The notes: generated by a model from the letters alone, not told the origin. A DNA stretch of 64,000 bases from Sphingomonas pituitosa NBRC 102491 (GCF_001598435.1 NZ_BCYY01000003.1:1-64000), one strand, 5' to 3'; positions 26,368 through 35,137 are shown, numbered from the stretch's first letter. Numbers and translations are program-made.

Positions 26368-28011
26368 ATGACGCTTTCGCTTCGCGCGGGTGCTTCCGCG
26401 CTCGCCACCGCCCTGGCGCTGGCCACCCCTGCCCTCCCTGCCCTCGCCGATCCGGTCAACGGCACCGGTCGCGCACCGATCACCAAGGATGTGGAAACGG
26501 TGCGCAATGTCGCGACCGCCGAGGCCCGGCGCCAGATCGTGGTCGCGATGCTTACCCAGGTGATCGGCGCGGATCGCCTGCGCGAGGTGGCGCCGCAGAC
26601 CATCGAGGCGATCGCCGCCCAGCTTCGTGCCGACATGATCACCGGCCAGTCCAGTCGCCGCGAAGGCACGATGTTCGTGGTGGAACTCACCGCCGATGTG
26701 GATGGCGCGTGGTTCCGCGGGCTGCTGGACGCGCACGACATCGACAGTTCCTCGCGGCGCGCCGATGGCGACCGCGCCACCATCTTCGTCATGCTCGACC
26801 AGGTCGACGACGTGGCAAGCGACTTTGCGACACCGGCCGAAACCGAAACCTCGTACGAGCGGCAGACCGGCGGATCCTTTGCCGACCGATCCAGCGTCAC
26901 CGCATCGAGCCGGGAAAGCGCTGCCGCGTCGTCCCGTTCGGCGAGCGCGTACAGCAACAGCGGCTCGGGCGCGTTTCGCTCGTCGGCGGCCGGTGCAGCG
27001 CGCAGCAGCGGCGCCGCGGCCTATGGCGCATCCGGCACCGACGGCTCGGCGGCAGGCCGGGCACGAAGCAACAGCGCCAGCGGCTACAGCGCCAGCGCCG
27101 CGGGCGCCTATACGGCACGTGCCGCGGGCGCCGCGCAGTCGGCATCGTCGAGCGCGCGGTCCAGCGCCGCGAGCTTTGCCGACCGGACCGACATCCAGGC
27201 CGAAGTGCATGACGATGTCCGCTTCCACACGCGCACCGTCTACCAGCGGCCGGCGGCCAATTCCGATGGCGATGCGATCATGAGCGCGCTCAAGGGTTCG
27301 CTCGGCGCGTACGGCGTCGTCACCGCCGATTCCTGGGCAGCGCTGTCGGGCTATTTCGCCAACCAGCCACCGCGCTATGCCGCACTGAAGCGGGATGCCC
27401 GGTACCAGGCATTTCTCACGTCGCTGAGCAGCCGAAACGCGCCCTTCTTCCTGGGGGGCACCTTCGCCGTCACGCATGCCGGCAAGGACATGGCGACCGG
27501 TCAGGCGCGCTGTTCGGGCCGCCTTGACGCTACCGCCTTCGCCACCGTTGACGGACGGGATCTCGCCAGCGGCATGTTCAACGCCACGGCGACTGGGATG
27601 AGCCCGCAGGAATGCGGGTCGAAGCTGGCCGAAGCCCTGGGCAGGCAGGCCGCGGCGGGTCTGGGGCCGCGGGTCCAGAATCACTGGCGCAGCGTCGCGC
27701 GTGCTGCCGTGGGGCAGGATACCAGCCAGCTTGCCGAATATGCGCTCGTGCTGCGGGCGACGAGCATGAACATGGCGATGCAGGCAGACGTGCTCGACGC
27801 GCTGCAGGGTATGCCGGATGTGCAGGGGCAGAACTTCGTCGCCGCCACCGGCACCGAGATGCGCTTCACGGTGCGCTATTCCGGGGCGATGCCGTTGCAG
27901 CTCGCGATCTACCAGAAGCTCCGCGGGCGGCCGGGCTTCGCCGACATGCAGGCGAATGCGGAAGGCCGAAGCGTCACCCTGTGTCTGTCGGGCTGCGGTG
28001 CGGCGCGGTGA
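26368..28011 (+). CDS. Exported two-domain protein with a Ser/Ala-rich linker, unknown, 547 aa
   Basis: A signal peptide (about 1-27, ending LPALA) leads to an N-terminal domain with GTGRAPITKDVETVRNVATAEARRQIVVAML. This recalls the LPP20/FlgT-type periplasmic alpha/beta domains, where a small Gly-rich turn precedes AR-x-A-x-x-x-A helices. A low-complexity linker rich in Ser, Ala and Gly runs from about 165 to 275 (tandem ASA/SGS/AAG words). The C-terminal 270 residues form a second domain starting DRTDIQAEVHDDVRFHTRTVYQRP. Four Cys lie in the C-terminal half, enough for two disulfides. It is followed by a GTGA-overlapping gene. The function is unknown; a surface-appendage or export role is a guess. 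Confidence 0.75.
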   Translation: MTLSLRAGASALATALALATPALPALADPVNGTGRAPITKDVETVRNVATAEARRQIVVAMLTQVIGADRLREVAPQTIEAIAAQLRADMITGQSSRREGTMFVVELTADVDGAWFRGLLDAHDIDSSSRRADGDRATIFVMLDQVDDVASDFATPAETETSYERQTGGSFADRSSVTASSRESAAASSRSASAYSNSGSGAFRSSAAGAARSSGAAAYGASGTDGSAAGRARSNSASGYSASAAGAYTARAAGAAQSASSSARSSAASFADRTDIQAEVHDDVRFHTRTVYQRPAANSDGDAIMSALKGSLGAYGVVTADSWAALSGYFANQPPRYAALKRDARYQAFLTSLSSRNAPFFLGGTFAVTHAGKDMATGQARCSGRLDATAFATVDGRDLASGMFNATATGMSPQECGSKLAEALGRQAAAGLGPRVQNHWRSVARAAVGQDTSQLAEYALVLRATSMNMAMQADVLDALQGMPDVQGQNFVAATGTEMRFTVRYSGAMPLQLAIYQKLRGRPGFADMQANAEGRSVTLCLSGCGAAR

Positions 28012-30026
28012 GGGTCCTCGGCCTCGGCCTGCTGCTCGCCGCGCCTTCCGCGGCGGTGGCGCAGGACGCTCCGCATCTCTGGGCGGTCGCCGGCCTGTAC
28101 GGGCTGGAGCGCAGCGCCTGCGCAGGCACGGCGGGGGATAGCGCCGCCTGGGACGGGGCGATGGTCGCTCCGATCTTCTGCCCCTCGCTGGACGAAGCGC
28201 ACCGCGTCGCCATCGGCCAGCGCTTCGCGGCAGCGGTGGCGCGCGCCTTTCCGCAGGTCGAGACCCGCTTCGCCGAAAGCCTGCCCGCCGACGCTACCGC
28301 CCGGGCGAAGCTCGCCCATACGCTGGTCGCCTCGCTGCGGCTCACCCGCGCGACGGTGTGGAGGCTGGAAAAGCCAGCCGGCGTCGATGCCTATCTGCCG
28401 ATCACGCTGACGTTGCAGATCACCAACGCCGCGACCGGCGAAGTGGTGTTTACCCGCACGCGCAGCGATGTCGCGCAAGGTACCTTCCCCGCCGATGGCG
28501 TGGACGCGGCGCTGGTGGCGCAGTTCGATGCCCGGCTCGACGCCACGTTGCAGGCGCTGGTGGCGGAGGCGGCCGCGGCGTGGAAGCCCTGGGCACAGCA
28601 GGCGGTGGTCGTCGCTGCCGATGGCGATCGCTGGATCATCGACAAGGGGCGCAGCCACGGCCTGCGGACGGACGACGCCATCGGTGCCGACGGCCGCATC
28701 CTCTATGCGGCGGCCAACTACGCCGTCGTGCAGCCCACGCTCGGCCGCTACCGGACGGGGCAGGTTCTCGCGCGCACCGCCGTGGCGCCGGCCGAGCTGC
28801 TCGCCAAGCCCAGCGTTCTTGTCGCCATGGATGCGCTGCCCAAAGAATATGCCGCCCCCTATCTGTCACAGATCTTCGAGGATGCGCTGGGCACCCGCGC
28901 GAATTTCGCGCCGATGCCGGTCAATCCCGGCTTCTCGGATCTGCGCCAGCGCGCGCTAGGCGAGGCCCAGGCGGCGGCGATGGCGGCGGACGCGCGGAGC
29001 CTGCCCGATTATGTGGCCAGCGTCTCGATCGCTGCCCTGCCCTCGGTGCGCTTTGCGAGCAACGTCCCTGGCGTGACCCTCGAGCGACACGAGGCGCATG
29101 CCTTCGTCTCGCTGGTGGACCAGACGGGCCGCGTGGTGGCCACCTTCCACGGCACCGGGCGCATTCAGGACGAGGTTGCCGGCGGGATGCATTTTTCCCC
29201 GGAGCAACGCCGCGACACGGTGGTACGCAACGCGCTGCTCGACGCGGCGGCGGCCATGGCGCGCTTCAGGCCGCAAGCGATCGACGTGCCGATCGTCGCG
29301 GAGCGCGGCGCCATGCTGGTGCGCGATACCAGCGGCGCCCTGCCCTCCGGCGCGCAGGTGACGGTGCTGCGCGACATCGGGACGATCCAGGGCATCGCCG
29401 GGCGGGTGCGCGTGCCGGTGGGCGAGGTCACCACCGGCGCGCCGGTGCCGGGAGGCCTTGCCGCGAGCGACGCCGGGGCCACTGCGCTCATCCTCAGGGG
29501 CGGCGAAACCGTGACGATCGAGCACGCAGGGGAGCACGCGGCAGCGCCGCTCACTTCGCGCCTGGCCGCGGCGCAGTGCACCGATCCCGACGGCGGCATT
29601 CGCGTGGAAGATCGCGGCCCCCTCGCCGTGCCGGTCTGGGCGCTTGCTGCCAATGCGAGCTTCGCCGGCCGATATGGCGGCGTGGTCCAGCTGGCGACGC
29701 TGCCGTCCCGGCTTGCGGCGCTCGGCGCGGAATTCTCCGGCTGGCGGCGGTTCCCCCCGGCGCGGCAACGCACACCCGATTATTGTTTCGTGCCGGTTCT
29801 CGCGGTGACGCCTGCAGCCACCGGCTACGACCTCACCGTCGGCTTCAAGCTGATGCGGGGCGACCAGAAACTTGTCGGGAGCGGGCTGCGCTCCGTGCTC
29901 ACGCCGACCCGGCTGCCCGCCGGTACCGCCGCCGAAGATGTGGCGGCGATGCTCCAGCACGATCTCGCCGCGCAACTTCCGGTGCTCGCCGACAAGGCGG
30001 CAGCGGCGCTCAAGCCGGCGCAGTGA
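28008..30026 (+). CDS. Exported CsgG/FlgT-like protein, unknown, 672 aa
   Basis: The start is a GTG overlapping the previous stop (GTGA). A signal peptide is visible (VRVLGLGLLLAAPSAAVAQ). Near residues 200-250, AWKPWAQQAVVVAADGDRWIIDKGRSHGLRTDDAIGADG resembles the C-terminal SH3-like part of flagellar FlgT, where a [DK]xGxxxGxxxGD turn recurs. A second such turn follows around residue 450. The region 285-330 (APYLSQIFEDALGTRANFAPMPVNPGFSDLR) has the look of a CsgG/LpoB-like outer-membrane fold. All three resemblances are by eye. It is probably an outer-membrane or periplasmic assembly component that acts with the 547-residue protein. Confidence 0.7.
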   Translation: MRVLGLGLLLAAPSAAVAQDAPHLWAVAGLYGLERSACAGTAGDSAAWDGAMVAPIFCPSLDEAHRVAIGQRFAAAVARAFPQVETRFAESLPADATARAKLAHTLVASLRLTRATVWRLEKPAGVDAYLPITLTLQITNAATGEVVFTRTRSDVAQGTFPADGVDAALVAQFDARLDATLQALVAEAAAAWKPWAQQAVVVAADGDRWIIDKGRSHGLRTDDAIGADGRILYAAANYAVVQPTLGRYRTGQVLARTAVAPAELLAKPSVLVAMDALPKEYAAPYLSQIFEDALGTRANFAPMPVNPGFSDLRQRALGEAQAAAMAADARSLPDYVASVSIAALPSVRFASNVPGVTLERHEAHAFVSLVDQTGRVVATFHGTGRIQDEVAGGMHFSPEQRRDTVVRNALLDAAAAMARFRPQAIDVPIVAERGAMLVRDTSGALPSGAQVTVLRDIGTIQGIAGRVRVPVGEVTTGAPVPGGLAASDAGATALILRGGETVTIEHAGEHAAAPLTSRLAAAQCTDPDGGIRVEDRGPLAVPVWALAANASFAGRYGGVVQLATLPSRLAALGAEFSGWRRFPPARQRTPDYCFVPVLAVTPAATGYDLTVGFKLMRGDQKLVGSGLRSVLTPTRLPAGTAAEDVAAMLQHDLAAQLPVLADKAAAALKPAQ

Positions 30027-30054
30027 CTCATTTTCCACCACAGAGGGACGTCCG

Positions 30055-30717
30055 ATGAAGACCGTGAAGATTGCATTTGCCGCAGCGATGCTGCTCGCGC
30101 CGGTTGCGGCGCATGCCCAGTTCGGGGGACTGGGCAAGAAGGTGCTCGGCGGTGGCGGCGGTGATTCGGCACCCGCCGCGGATGCCGACGCGTTTCTGGC
30201 CAACGCAAGCCGCTCGACCAAGAACGTCATGCTCTCCGCCGCGCTGCTTGCCCAGGCGGTCACCACCCGCGGCGATCTGGCGGGACGCAAGGCCGAACTC
30301 GTGGCACTGCAGAACGCGCACGACGTCAAGGAGCTCGACGCGCACCGGGCCAGCTTGAGTTCCGACCTGGCGACGCTGAACGGTCGCGCGGATCTCGCCG
30401 CCGATCTGTCCTCGGCCTATGATGCCGGCAATGCCGAGCAAAAGAAGATGATCCAGACGGCGTTGGCGAACCTGGCGATCGGGATTTACCGCAACACCGA
30501 GCTTGTCGGGCAGGCGCCCGCGATGGTGCAGGGCATCGGCCGCAATCCGTTGCTGGCCACCCGCATCGGGCAGTTCAGGCTGGCGGCGGCGCTGGTGGAG
30601 CTTCAGGGCAAGGGCCTCGGCGGCATCGCCACCAAGATGCCGAAGCTGCTGTCGGCAGTGAAGGTGAAGGCGCCCAAGACGTCGGCGACCAGCGAGCCGG
30701 AGGCCGTCGCACTGTAA
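30055..30717 (+). CDS. Small exported helical protein, unknown, 220 aa
   Basis: A signal peptide (MKTVKIAFAAAMLLAPVAAHAQ) is followed by a Gly-rich patch (FGGLGKKVLGGGGG). Then come long amphipathic helices with little Cys or aromatic content (DADAFLANASRSTKNVMLSAALLAQAVT... LNGRADLAADLSSAYDAGNAEQKKMIQTALANLA). The mature protein should be soluble, periplasmic and largely helical. It lies 28 bases after the 672-residue gene and closes the operon. I do not recognise the family. Confidence 0.7.
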   Translation: MKTVKIAFAAAMLLAPVAAHAQFGGLGKKVLGGGGGDSAPAADADAFLANASRSTKNVMLSAALLAQAVTTRGDLAGRKAELVALQNAHDVKELDAHRASLSSDLATLNGRADLAADLSSAYDAGNAEQKKMIQTALANLAIGIYRNTELVGQAPAMVQGIGRNPLLATRIGQFRLAAALVELQGKGLGGIATKMPKLLSAVKVKAPKTSATSEPEAVAL

Positions 30718-30965
30718 GTTCCACTGCGACACATCGCCAAGCGCCCGACCCCTTGGCCGTCGGCGCTTGGCAGCCACCCTTCGGCACTGCTGATGCGCCA
30801 GGCAGGGGGAAGCGATTGACCGTCCCGCAGAATTGCAGCCGGCCGATGCGGTGACGCGGCAAGCATCTTCCATTCTCGACGCGGCGGACGGCACATTGGC
30901 GTTCAGGCTGCCCCGATCCTCTCCTCTCCTCGCCGCTCCCACCGCCTGGAGCTTTGTGCGCCGCG

Positions 30966-31017
30966 GAAATTTGCGCTAGTCTGCGCATTGTCCGGCTCAC
31001 AGGATCGCGCAAATTTC
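30966..31017. promoter_or_regulatory. Perfect 11-base inverted repeat
   Basis: GAAATTTGCGC (30966-30976) is exactly repeated in reverse complement as GCGCAAATTTC (31007-31017), with 30 bases between. The spacing of about four helical turns (41 bases centre to centre) suits two regulator dimers on the same DNA face, or a long stem. It lies 120 bases before the beta-helix gene. Confidence 0.5.
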
Positions 31018-31100
31018 AGGAAAGCTCCCGAACATGAGGCCAGTCTGCGCGAAACGCGAGACGAAAACGCCCGTGGCCCAACTGCGCAACGGGAATCCTG

Positions 31101-31120
31101 CCTATGGGTCCCGGTCCTAG
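31101..31120. promoter_or_regulatory. Shared 20-base motif, copy 2
   Basis: CCTATGGGTCCCGGTCCTAG lies 19 bases before the beta-helix start codon and matches the copy at 23501-23520 at 16 of 20 positions. Its closeness to the start suggests promoter overlap or a 5' leader element. Confidence 0.35.
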
Positions 31121-31138
31121 TTCATAGGAGACTGCGTA

Positions 31139-32104
31139 ATGTTCCTGCTCATCGCCGCGACCATCGCGGTCGCTACTCCCGCCGAATTGAACAGCGCGTT
31201 GAGGAAGGCGAAGCCCGGCGACGTCATCCAGCTTGCACCTGGCAGATATGGGACGGTCACGATCGCCAGCTCGGACGTGACGATCAAGAGCGCCAACCCC
31301 GGGCGGCGGGCACAGTTTGATCGCATCGCCATCAACAATGCCCGCAACCTGGTCCTGTCCGGGATCGAGGTGTCGTACACCCCCGCTCCCGGCGAGCCGA
31401 ATTGGCAGGTGATGATCCGCGTCACCAAAGGATCGAACGTCACCATCGACGACGCCTATGTTCATGGGGTGATCGATGGGGATGTATCGCGGGATGTGAA
31501 CGGGATCTGGGCGTACGACGTCGATGGATTCTCGGTCACGAATTCTCGGTTTCTGGAGATCAATGCCGGTATCAAGGCCGACAGCAGCCGGAACGTCGTG
31601 ATCCGGAACAACGACATCGGATTTATCGGCAACGACGCGATCGAGATTCCCGGTTCCGACGGCGTGCTGATTTCGCAGAACACGATACATGATTTCCGCA
31701 CGAATCCCGGCATGCATCCCGATGGTGTTCAGTGCTGGACGACGCGCAAGCCATCCGGCTGCAAGAACGTGCGCATTCTCCACAACCAGATCATCGGCAG
31801 CCCCGGCCACGAGCCGCAGGGGATCTTCTTCGGCGATGAGGACCGCGTCGGCGGGTACGAGAATATCGAGATCACCGGCAACCGCTTCTACATGACGATG
31901 TGGCATGCGATCAGCCTGTCCAGCCGCCCGAAGAACGTCACGATCCGCTCGAACGAAGTCGTCGGAGGTCCGAACTTCACGCCCTGGATACGCGTCGACG
32001 GGCCGGCGGTGGTCGAGGGGAACCGGGCGCCCACCTATCACATCGGCACCAAGTCAAACGTCGTGCCGCGCGGCAACGTCATCGCCGGGGCGTTCCGCAA
32101 GTAA
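31139..32104 (+). CDS. Right-handed parallel beta-helix protein, possible polysaccharide lyase
   Basis: The product is 321 aa with a short hydrophobic N-terminus (MFLLIAATIAVATPAELNSALRKAKPGDVIQLAPGRYG). That opening, with a signal followed by 'A-x-x-GD-x-I-x-L-x-x-G-x-Y', is typical of chondroitinase-B-like (PL6) and pectate-type beta-helix proteins. Repeated N-x-x-I/V coil steps follow (NARNLVLSGIEVSY, GSNVTIDDAYVHGV, SRNVVIRNNDIGFIGNDAIEI, NVRILHNQIIGS, ENIEITGNRFYM). The conserved Arg/Lys pairs of a catalytic site cannot be assigned by eye. It probably acts on an acidic polysaccharide outside the cytoplasm. Confidence 0.82.
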   Translation: MFLLIAATIAVATPAELNSALRKAKPGDVIQLAPGRYGTVTIASSDVTIKSANPGRRAQFDRIAINNARNLVLSGIEVSYTPAPGEPNWQVMIRVTKGSNVTIDDAYVHGVIDGDVSRDVNGIWAYDVDGFSVTNSRFLEINAGIKADSSRNVVIRNNDIGFIGNDAIEIPGSDGVLISQNTIHDFRTNPGMHPDGVQCWTTRKPSGCKNVRILHNQIIGSPGHEPQGIFFGDEDRVGGYENIEITGNRFYMTMWHAISLSSRPKNVTIRSNEVVGGPNFTPWIRVDGPAVVEGNRAPTYHIGTKSNVVPRGNVIAGAFRK

Positions 32105-32187
32105 CGCGGGACGTCTCGGCGCCGGCCGGCGCCCTGTCAGGCGTCGGCCCCATGCGCAGTGCCGGCCGCCCCCCACATTTGCGCCGG

Positions 32188-32580
32188 CTAGAGCCAGCCC
32201 AGCGCCCGGAAGCTCGCGGTGTCTCCAGGGGCCAGCACCAGGTGATCGATCAGCCGCACGCCCACCGGCGCCAGCGCGAGCAACAGTCGGCGTGTCGTTT
32301 CCCGGTCGGCAGCGCTGGGCCGGGGATCCCCGCTCGGGTGATTGTGCGCCATCAGCACCGCCGCCGCATCGAAGGCGAGTGCATCGGCCACAACCCGGCG
32401 GATCGGGACGTCGACGGCATCCACCCGCGCCCCTTGCATGTGCCGCATGCCCAGCAGCCGGCCGTCGCGCGCCAGATAGGCGAACGCGGCGATTTCCACG
32501 CGCTCCCGCCCGAGGCGGCCGAACAATGCATGTGCGGCCGGAGCGTCGACGATATACGGGACCTGCGACAGAACCGGCAT
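32188..32580 (-). CDS. RadC-like JAB-domain protein
   Basis: The product is a 130-residue MPN+/JAMM metalloprotein. The metal signature is AHNHPSGDPRPSAADRE with ligands His, His and Asp, and the upstream conserved Glu is in GRERVEIAAF. It ends with RLIDHLVLAPGDTASFRALG, as in RadC-family C-termini. Full RadC proteins have an N-terminal helix-hairpin-helix of about 100 residues; that is absent here. The ATG at 32578-32580 is preferred. An ATG at 32694 would put the start 3 bases from thyA and add 38 residues with no protein character. It is divergent from thyA. Confidence 0.8.
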   Translation of the reverse strand: MPVLSQVPYIVDAPAAHALFGRLGRERVEIAAFAYLARDGRLLGMRHMQGARVDAVDVPIRRVVADALAFDAAAVLMAHNHPSGDPRPSAADRETTRRLLLALAPVGVRLIDHLVLAPGDTASFRALGWL

Positions 32581-32697
32581 GGTCCTGCCATGCCACCACG
32601 GTCCGGCGGCCCATACCGCAACCCGCTCCGAAGCGGAGCAAAGGCCGAACGCGCGAAGGCGGATGACTTGCGCGCCCGCCCTCGCTAGGCTCATCCC

Positions 32698-33492
32698 ATG
32701 CGTCAATATCTCGATCTCATGGCCCGCGCGCTCAACGACGGCGTGGAGGTGATGGACCGCACGGGCACCGGCACCCGCAGCGTGTTCGGCGCGCAGATGC
32801 GCTTCGACCTGGCGGCAGGCTTCCCGCTGCTCACCACCAAGAAGCTCCATATCCGTTCGATCCTGATCGAACTGCTCTGGTTCCTGCGCGGCGACACCAA
32901 TGTCCGCTGGCTGCAGGACCGCAAGGTGAGCATCTGGGACGAATGGGCCGACGAAAACGGCGATCTCGGCCCCGTCTATGGCAAGCAGTGGCGCGACTGG
33001 GAGACGGCGGATGGACGCCATGTCGACCAGATCGCCGAGCTGATCGAGACGCTGAAGACCAACCCCGCCTCGCGCCGGATGATCGTCTCCGCCTGGAATC
33101 CCGGCGAACTGGGCGCGATGGCGCTCGCGCCGTGCCACTGCCTGTTCCAGTGCCATGTCGCAAACGGCCGGCTGAGCCTGCAGCTCTACCAGCGCTCCGC
33201 CGACATCTTCCTCGGCGTGCCGTTCAACATCGCCAGCTATGCGCTGCTCACCCATCTGCTCGCGCAGCAGGCGGGGCTGGAAGTGGGCGACTTCATCTGG
33301 ACCGGCGGCGACTGCCACCTGTACCTCAACCATCTCGAGCAGGCGCAGGCGCAGCTTTCGCGCACGCCGGGCCCGCTGCCGCGGCTGGAGATCCTCCGCA
33401 AGGCGCCGTCGATCGACGCCTATGACTATGAGGATTTCGCGATCCACGACTATATCGCGCAGCCGCACATCAAGGCGCCCGTGGCGATATGA
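32698..33492 (+). CDS. thyA: Thymidylate synthase
   Basis: The enzyme methylates dUMP to dTMP using methylene-tetrahydrofolate. The 264-residue length equals that of E. coli ThyA. Signatures include [33 protein letters not shown] and the catalytic cysteine Cys146 (LAPCHCLFQ). It ends with the conserved [21 protein letters not shown]. The stop overlaps the folA start by four bases (ATGA), so dTMP synthesis and regeneration of its folate cofactor are coupled. Confidence 0.98.
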   Translation: MRQYLDLMARALNDGVEVMDRTGTGTRSVFGAQMRFDLAAGFPLLTTKKLHIRSILIELLWFLRGDTNVRWLQDRKVSIWDEWADENGDLGPVYGKQWRDWETADGRHVDQIAELIETLKTNPASRRMIVSAWNPGELGAMALAPCHCLFQCHVANGRLSLQLYQRSADIFLGVPFNIASYALLTHLLAQQAGLEVGDFIWTGGDCHLYLNHLEQAQAQLSRTPGPLPRLEILRKAPSIDAYDYEDFAIHDYIAQPHIKAPVAI

Positions 33493-33965
33493 TCAGCTTC
33501 CACCTGGCCCGCGCGGACAATGGCGTGATCGGCCGCGACGGCCAGCTGCCCTGGCGGCTCCCCGCCGACCTCAAGCGCTTCAAGGCGCAGACCCTGGGGC
33601 GGCCGATGATCATGGGCCGCAAGACCTTCGAATCCTTCCCCGCGCCGCTGCCGGGCCGGCGCCATATCGTGCTGACGCGCGATGCCGGCTGGCAGGCGGA
33701 GGGCGCGGAGGTGGCGCACGACGTGGCGCAGGCGCTGGCGCTGGCGGGCGAGGACGCCGCGGTGATCGGCGGCGCGGAGATCTTCGCGCTGTTCCTCGAC
33801 CGCGCCGATCGCATCGAGCTCACCGAAGTGCATTGCGACGCCGAGGGCGACGCCCATGTCCCGGCCTTCGATCCGGCCGCGTGGACGGAAATCGCGCGGG
33901 AAGCGCATCCGGCCGAAGGCGATCGCCCCGGCTATGCCTTCGTGACGCTGACCCGGCGCGAATGA
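33489..33965 (+). CDS. folA: Dihydrofolate reductase
   Basis: The enzyme reduces dihydrofolate with NADPH. The 158-residue protein carries the family opening [21 protein letters not shown] (loop 1 with PW), the substrate-binding Asp in [21 protein letters not shown], and the cofactor motif [11 protein letters not shown]. It overlaps thyA at the start and the dipeptidase gene at the stop (ATGA both times), so three genes form one tight operon. Confidence 0.97.
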   Translation: MISFHLARADNGVIGRDGQLPWRLPADLKRFKAQTLGRPMIMGRKTFESFPAPLPGRRHIVLTRDAGWQAEGAEVAHDVAQALALAGEDAAVIGGAEIFALFLDRADRIELTEVHCDAEGDAHVPAFDPAAWTEIAREAHPAEGDRPGYAFVTLTRRE

Positions 33966-35137
33966 AGCGGCCGATCCTGATCAGCCTTGCCGCGGTGCTC
34001 GCCATCGCCGCCTTCGGCTTTTTCGGGATCGCGCCGGCCGTGGTGGAAGCGGAGAGGAACCGGGTGGCGCCGGCGCCCCTGCCCCGGATCACGGCGCAGA
34101 CGCGGGCGCTCCATGCCGGCCTCGCCATCGCCGATCTCCATGCCGATACGCTGCTGTGGCGGCGCAACCTGCTCGACCGCGCGAACCGCGGCCAGGTGGA
34201 CCTGCCCCGGCTGCAGGCGGGCAATGTTTCGCTGCAGGTCTTCTCCTCGGTCACCAAGACCCCGCGCCACCAGAACTACGACGCCAACGACGCGGACAGC
34301 GACAACATCACCCTGCTCGCGATCGCCCAGCTCCAGCCGCCACGGACCTGGGGTTCGCTGCTCGAACGGTCCCTGTGGCATGCGGCGAAGCTGGCGCGCG
34401 CCGCCGATGCCTCGAACGGGCAGCTCCGGGTGATCCGCACCCCGGCCGATCTCGACCGGCTGCTGGCGGATCGCGCCGGCGGCCGGAAAGTGACGGGCGG
34501 GTTGCTCTCGATCGAGGGGCTGCAGGACCTGGAAGGCAAGCCTGCCAATCTCGATCGGCTGTATGCAGCGGGTTTCCGCATGGCGGGCTTCGCGCATTTC
34601 TTCGACACCGAGGCGGCGGGATCGATGCACGGGCGCGCCAAGGGCGGCCTGACGCCGATGGGCCGGCAGGTGCTGCGCCGCATGGAAGCGCTGGGCATGA
34701 TCGTCGACGTCGCCCATGCCAGCCATGCGGCGGTGGCGGATATTCTGGCTGGCGCGCGGCGGCCGGTCGTCTCCAGCCATGGCGGCGTACAGGCGACGTG
34801 CAGGGTCAACCGCAACCTGACCGACGCGGAGATCCAGGGCATCGCCCGCACCGGCGGGGTGGTCGGAATCGGCTATTGGGAAGCGGCGGTCTGCTCGACC
34901 AGCCCCGCGGCGGTGGCCGAAGCGATCGCCCATGTCCGCGACCTGGTGGGGATCGACCATGTCGGGCTCGGCTCGGATTTCGACGGCGCGGTGACGTCGG
35001 GCTTTGATGCGTCGCAGCTGGTGGTGGTGACGCAGGCGCTCGTCGATCGCGGCTTTTCCGAACAGGAGATCGCCAAGGTGATGGGCGGCAACGTCCTGCG
35101 CGTGCTGCGCGCGGGGTTGGCGCCCACCAGGACCTAA
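33962..35137 (+). CDS. Membrane dipeptidase (peptidase family M19)
   Basis: This 391-residue protein begins with an uncleaved membrane anchor or signal (ISLAAVLAIAAFGFFGIAPAVV). The zinc site of renal-dipeptidase-type enzymes is complete: HADTLLW (HxD), the bridging Glu in LLSIEGLQDLEG, His in VDVAHASH, His in VSSHGGV, and Asp in GLGSDFDGAV. Such enzymes hydrolyse dipeptides in the periplasm. It is translationally coupled to folA and has no known functional link with folate metabolism. Confidence 0.93.
   Translation: MKRPILISLAAVLAIAAFGFFGIAPAVVEAERNRVAPAPLPRITAQTRALHAGLAIADLHADTLLWRRNLLDRANRGQVDLPRLQAGNVSLQVFSSVTKTPRHQNYDANDADSDNITLLAIAQLQPPRTWGSLLERSLWHAAKLARAADASNGQLRVIRTPADLDRLLADRAGGRKVTGGLLSIEGLQDLEGKPANLDRLYAAGFRMAGFAHFFDTEAAGSMHGRAKGGLTPMGRQVLRRMEALGMIVDVAHASHAAVADILAGARRPVVSSHGGVQATCRVNRNLTDAEIQGIARTGGVVGIGYWEAAVCSTSPAAVAEAIAHVRDLVGIDHVGLGSDFDGAVTSGFDASQLVVVTQALVDRGFSEQEIAKVMGGNVLRVLRAGLAPTRT

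Larger units (their letters stand above)
30718..31138. other. Intergenic stretch of about 420 bases with regulatory repeats
   Basis: No credible gene is seen. It holds the 11-base inverted repeat at 30966-31017 and the shared motif at 31101-31120, and leads into the beta-helix gene with an ATAGGAGA ribosome site. Confidence 0.5.

Noticed and set aside
26880-27190. Repeat-looking DNA considered as a CRISPR or tandem repeat
   Set aside because: There are no constant spacers or repeat units. It is low-complexity Ser/Ala/Gly coding sequence.
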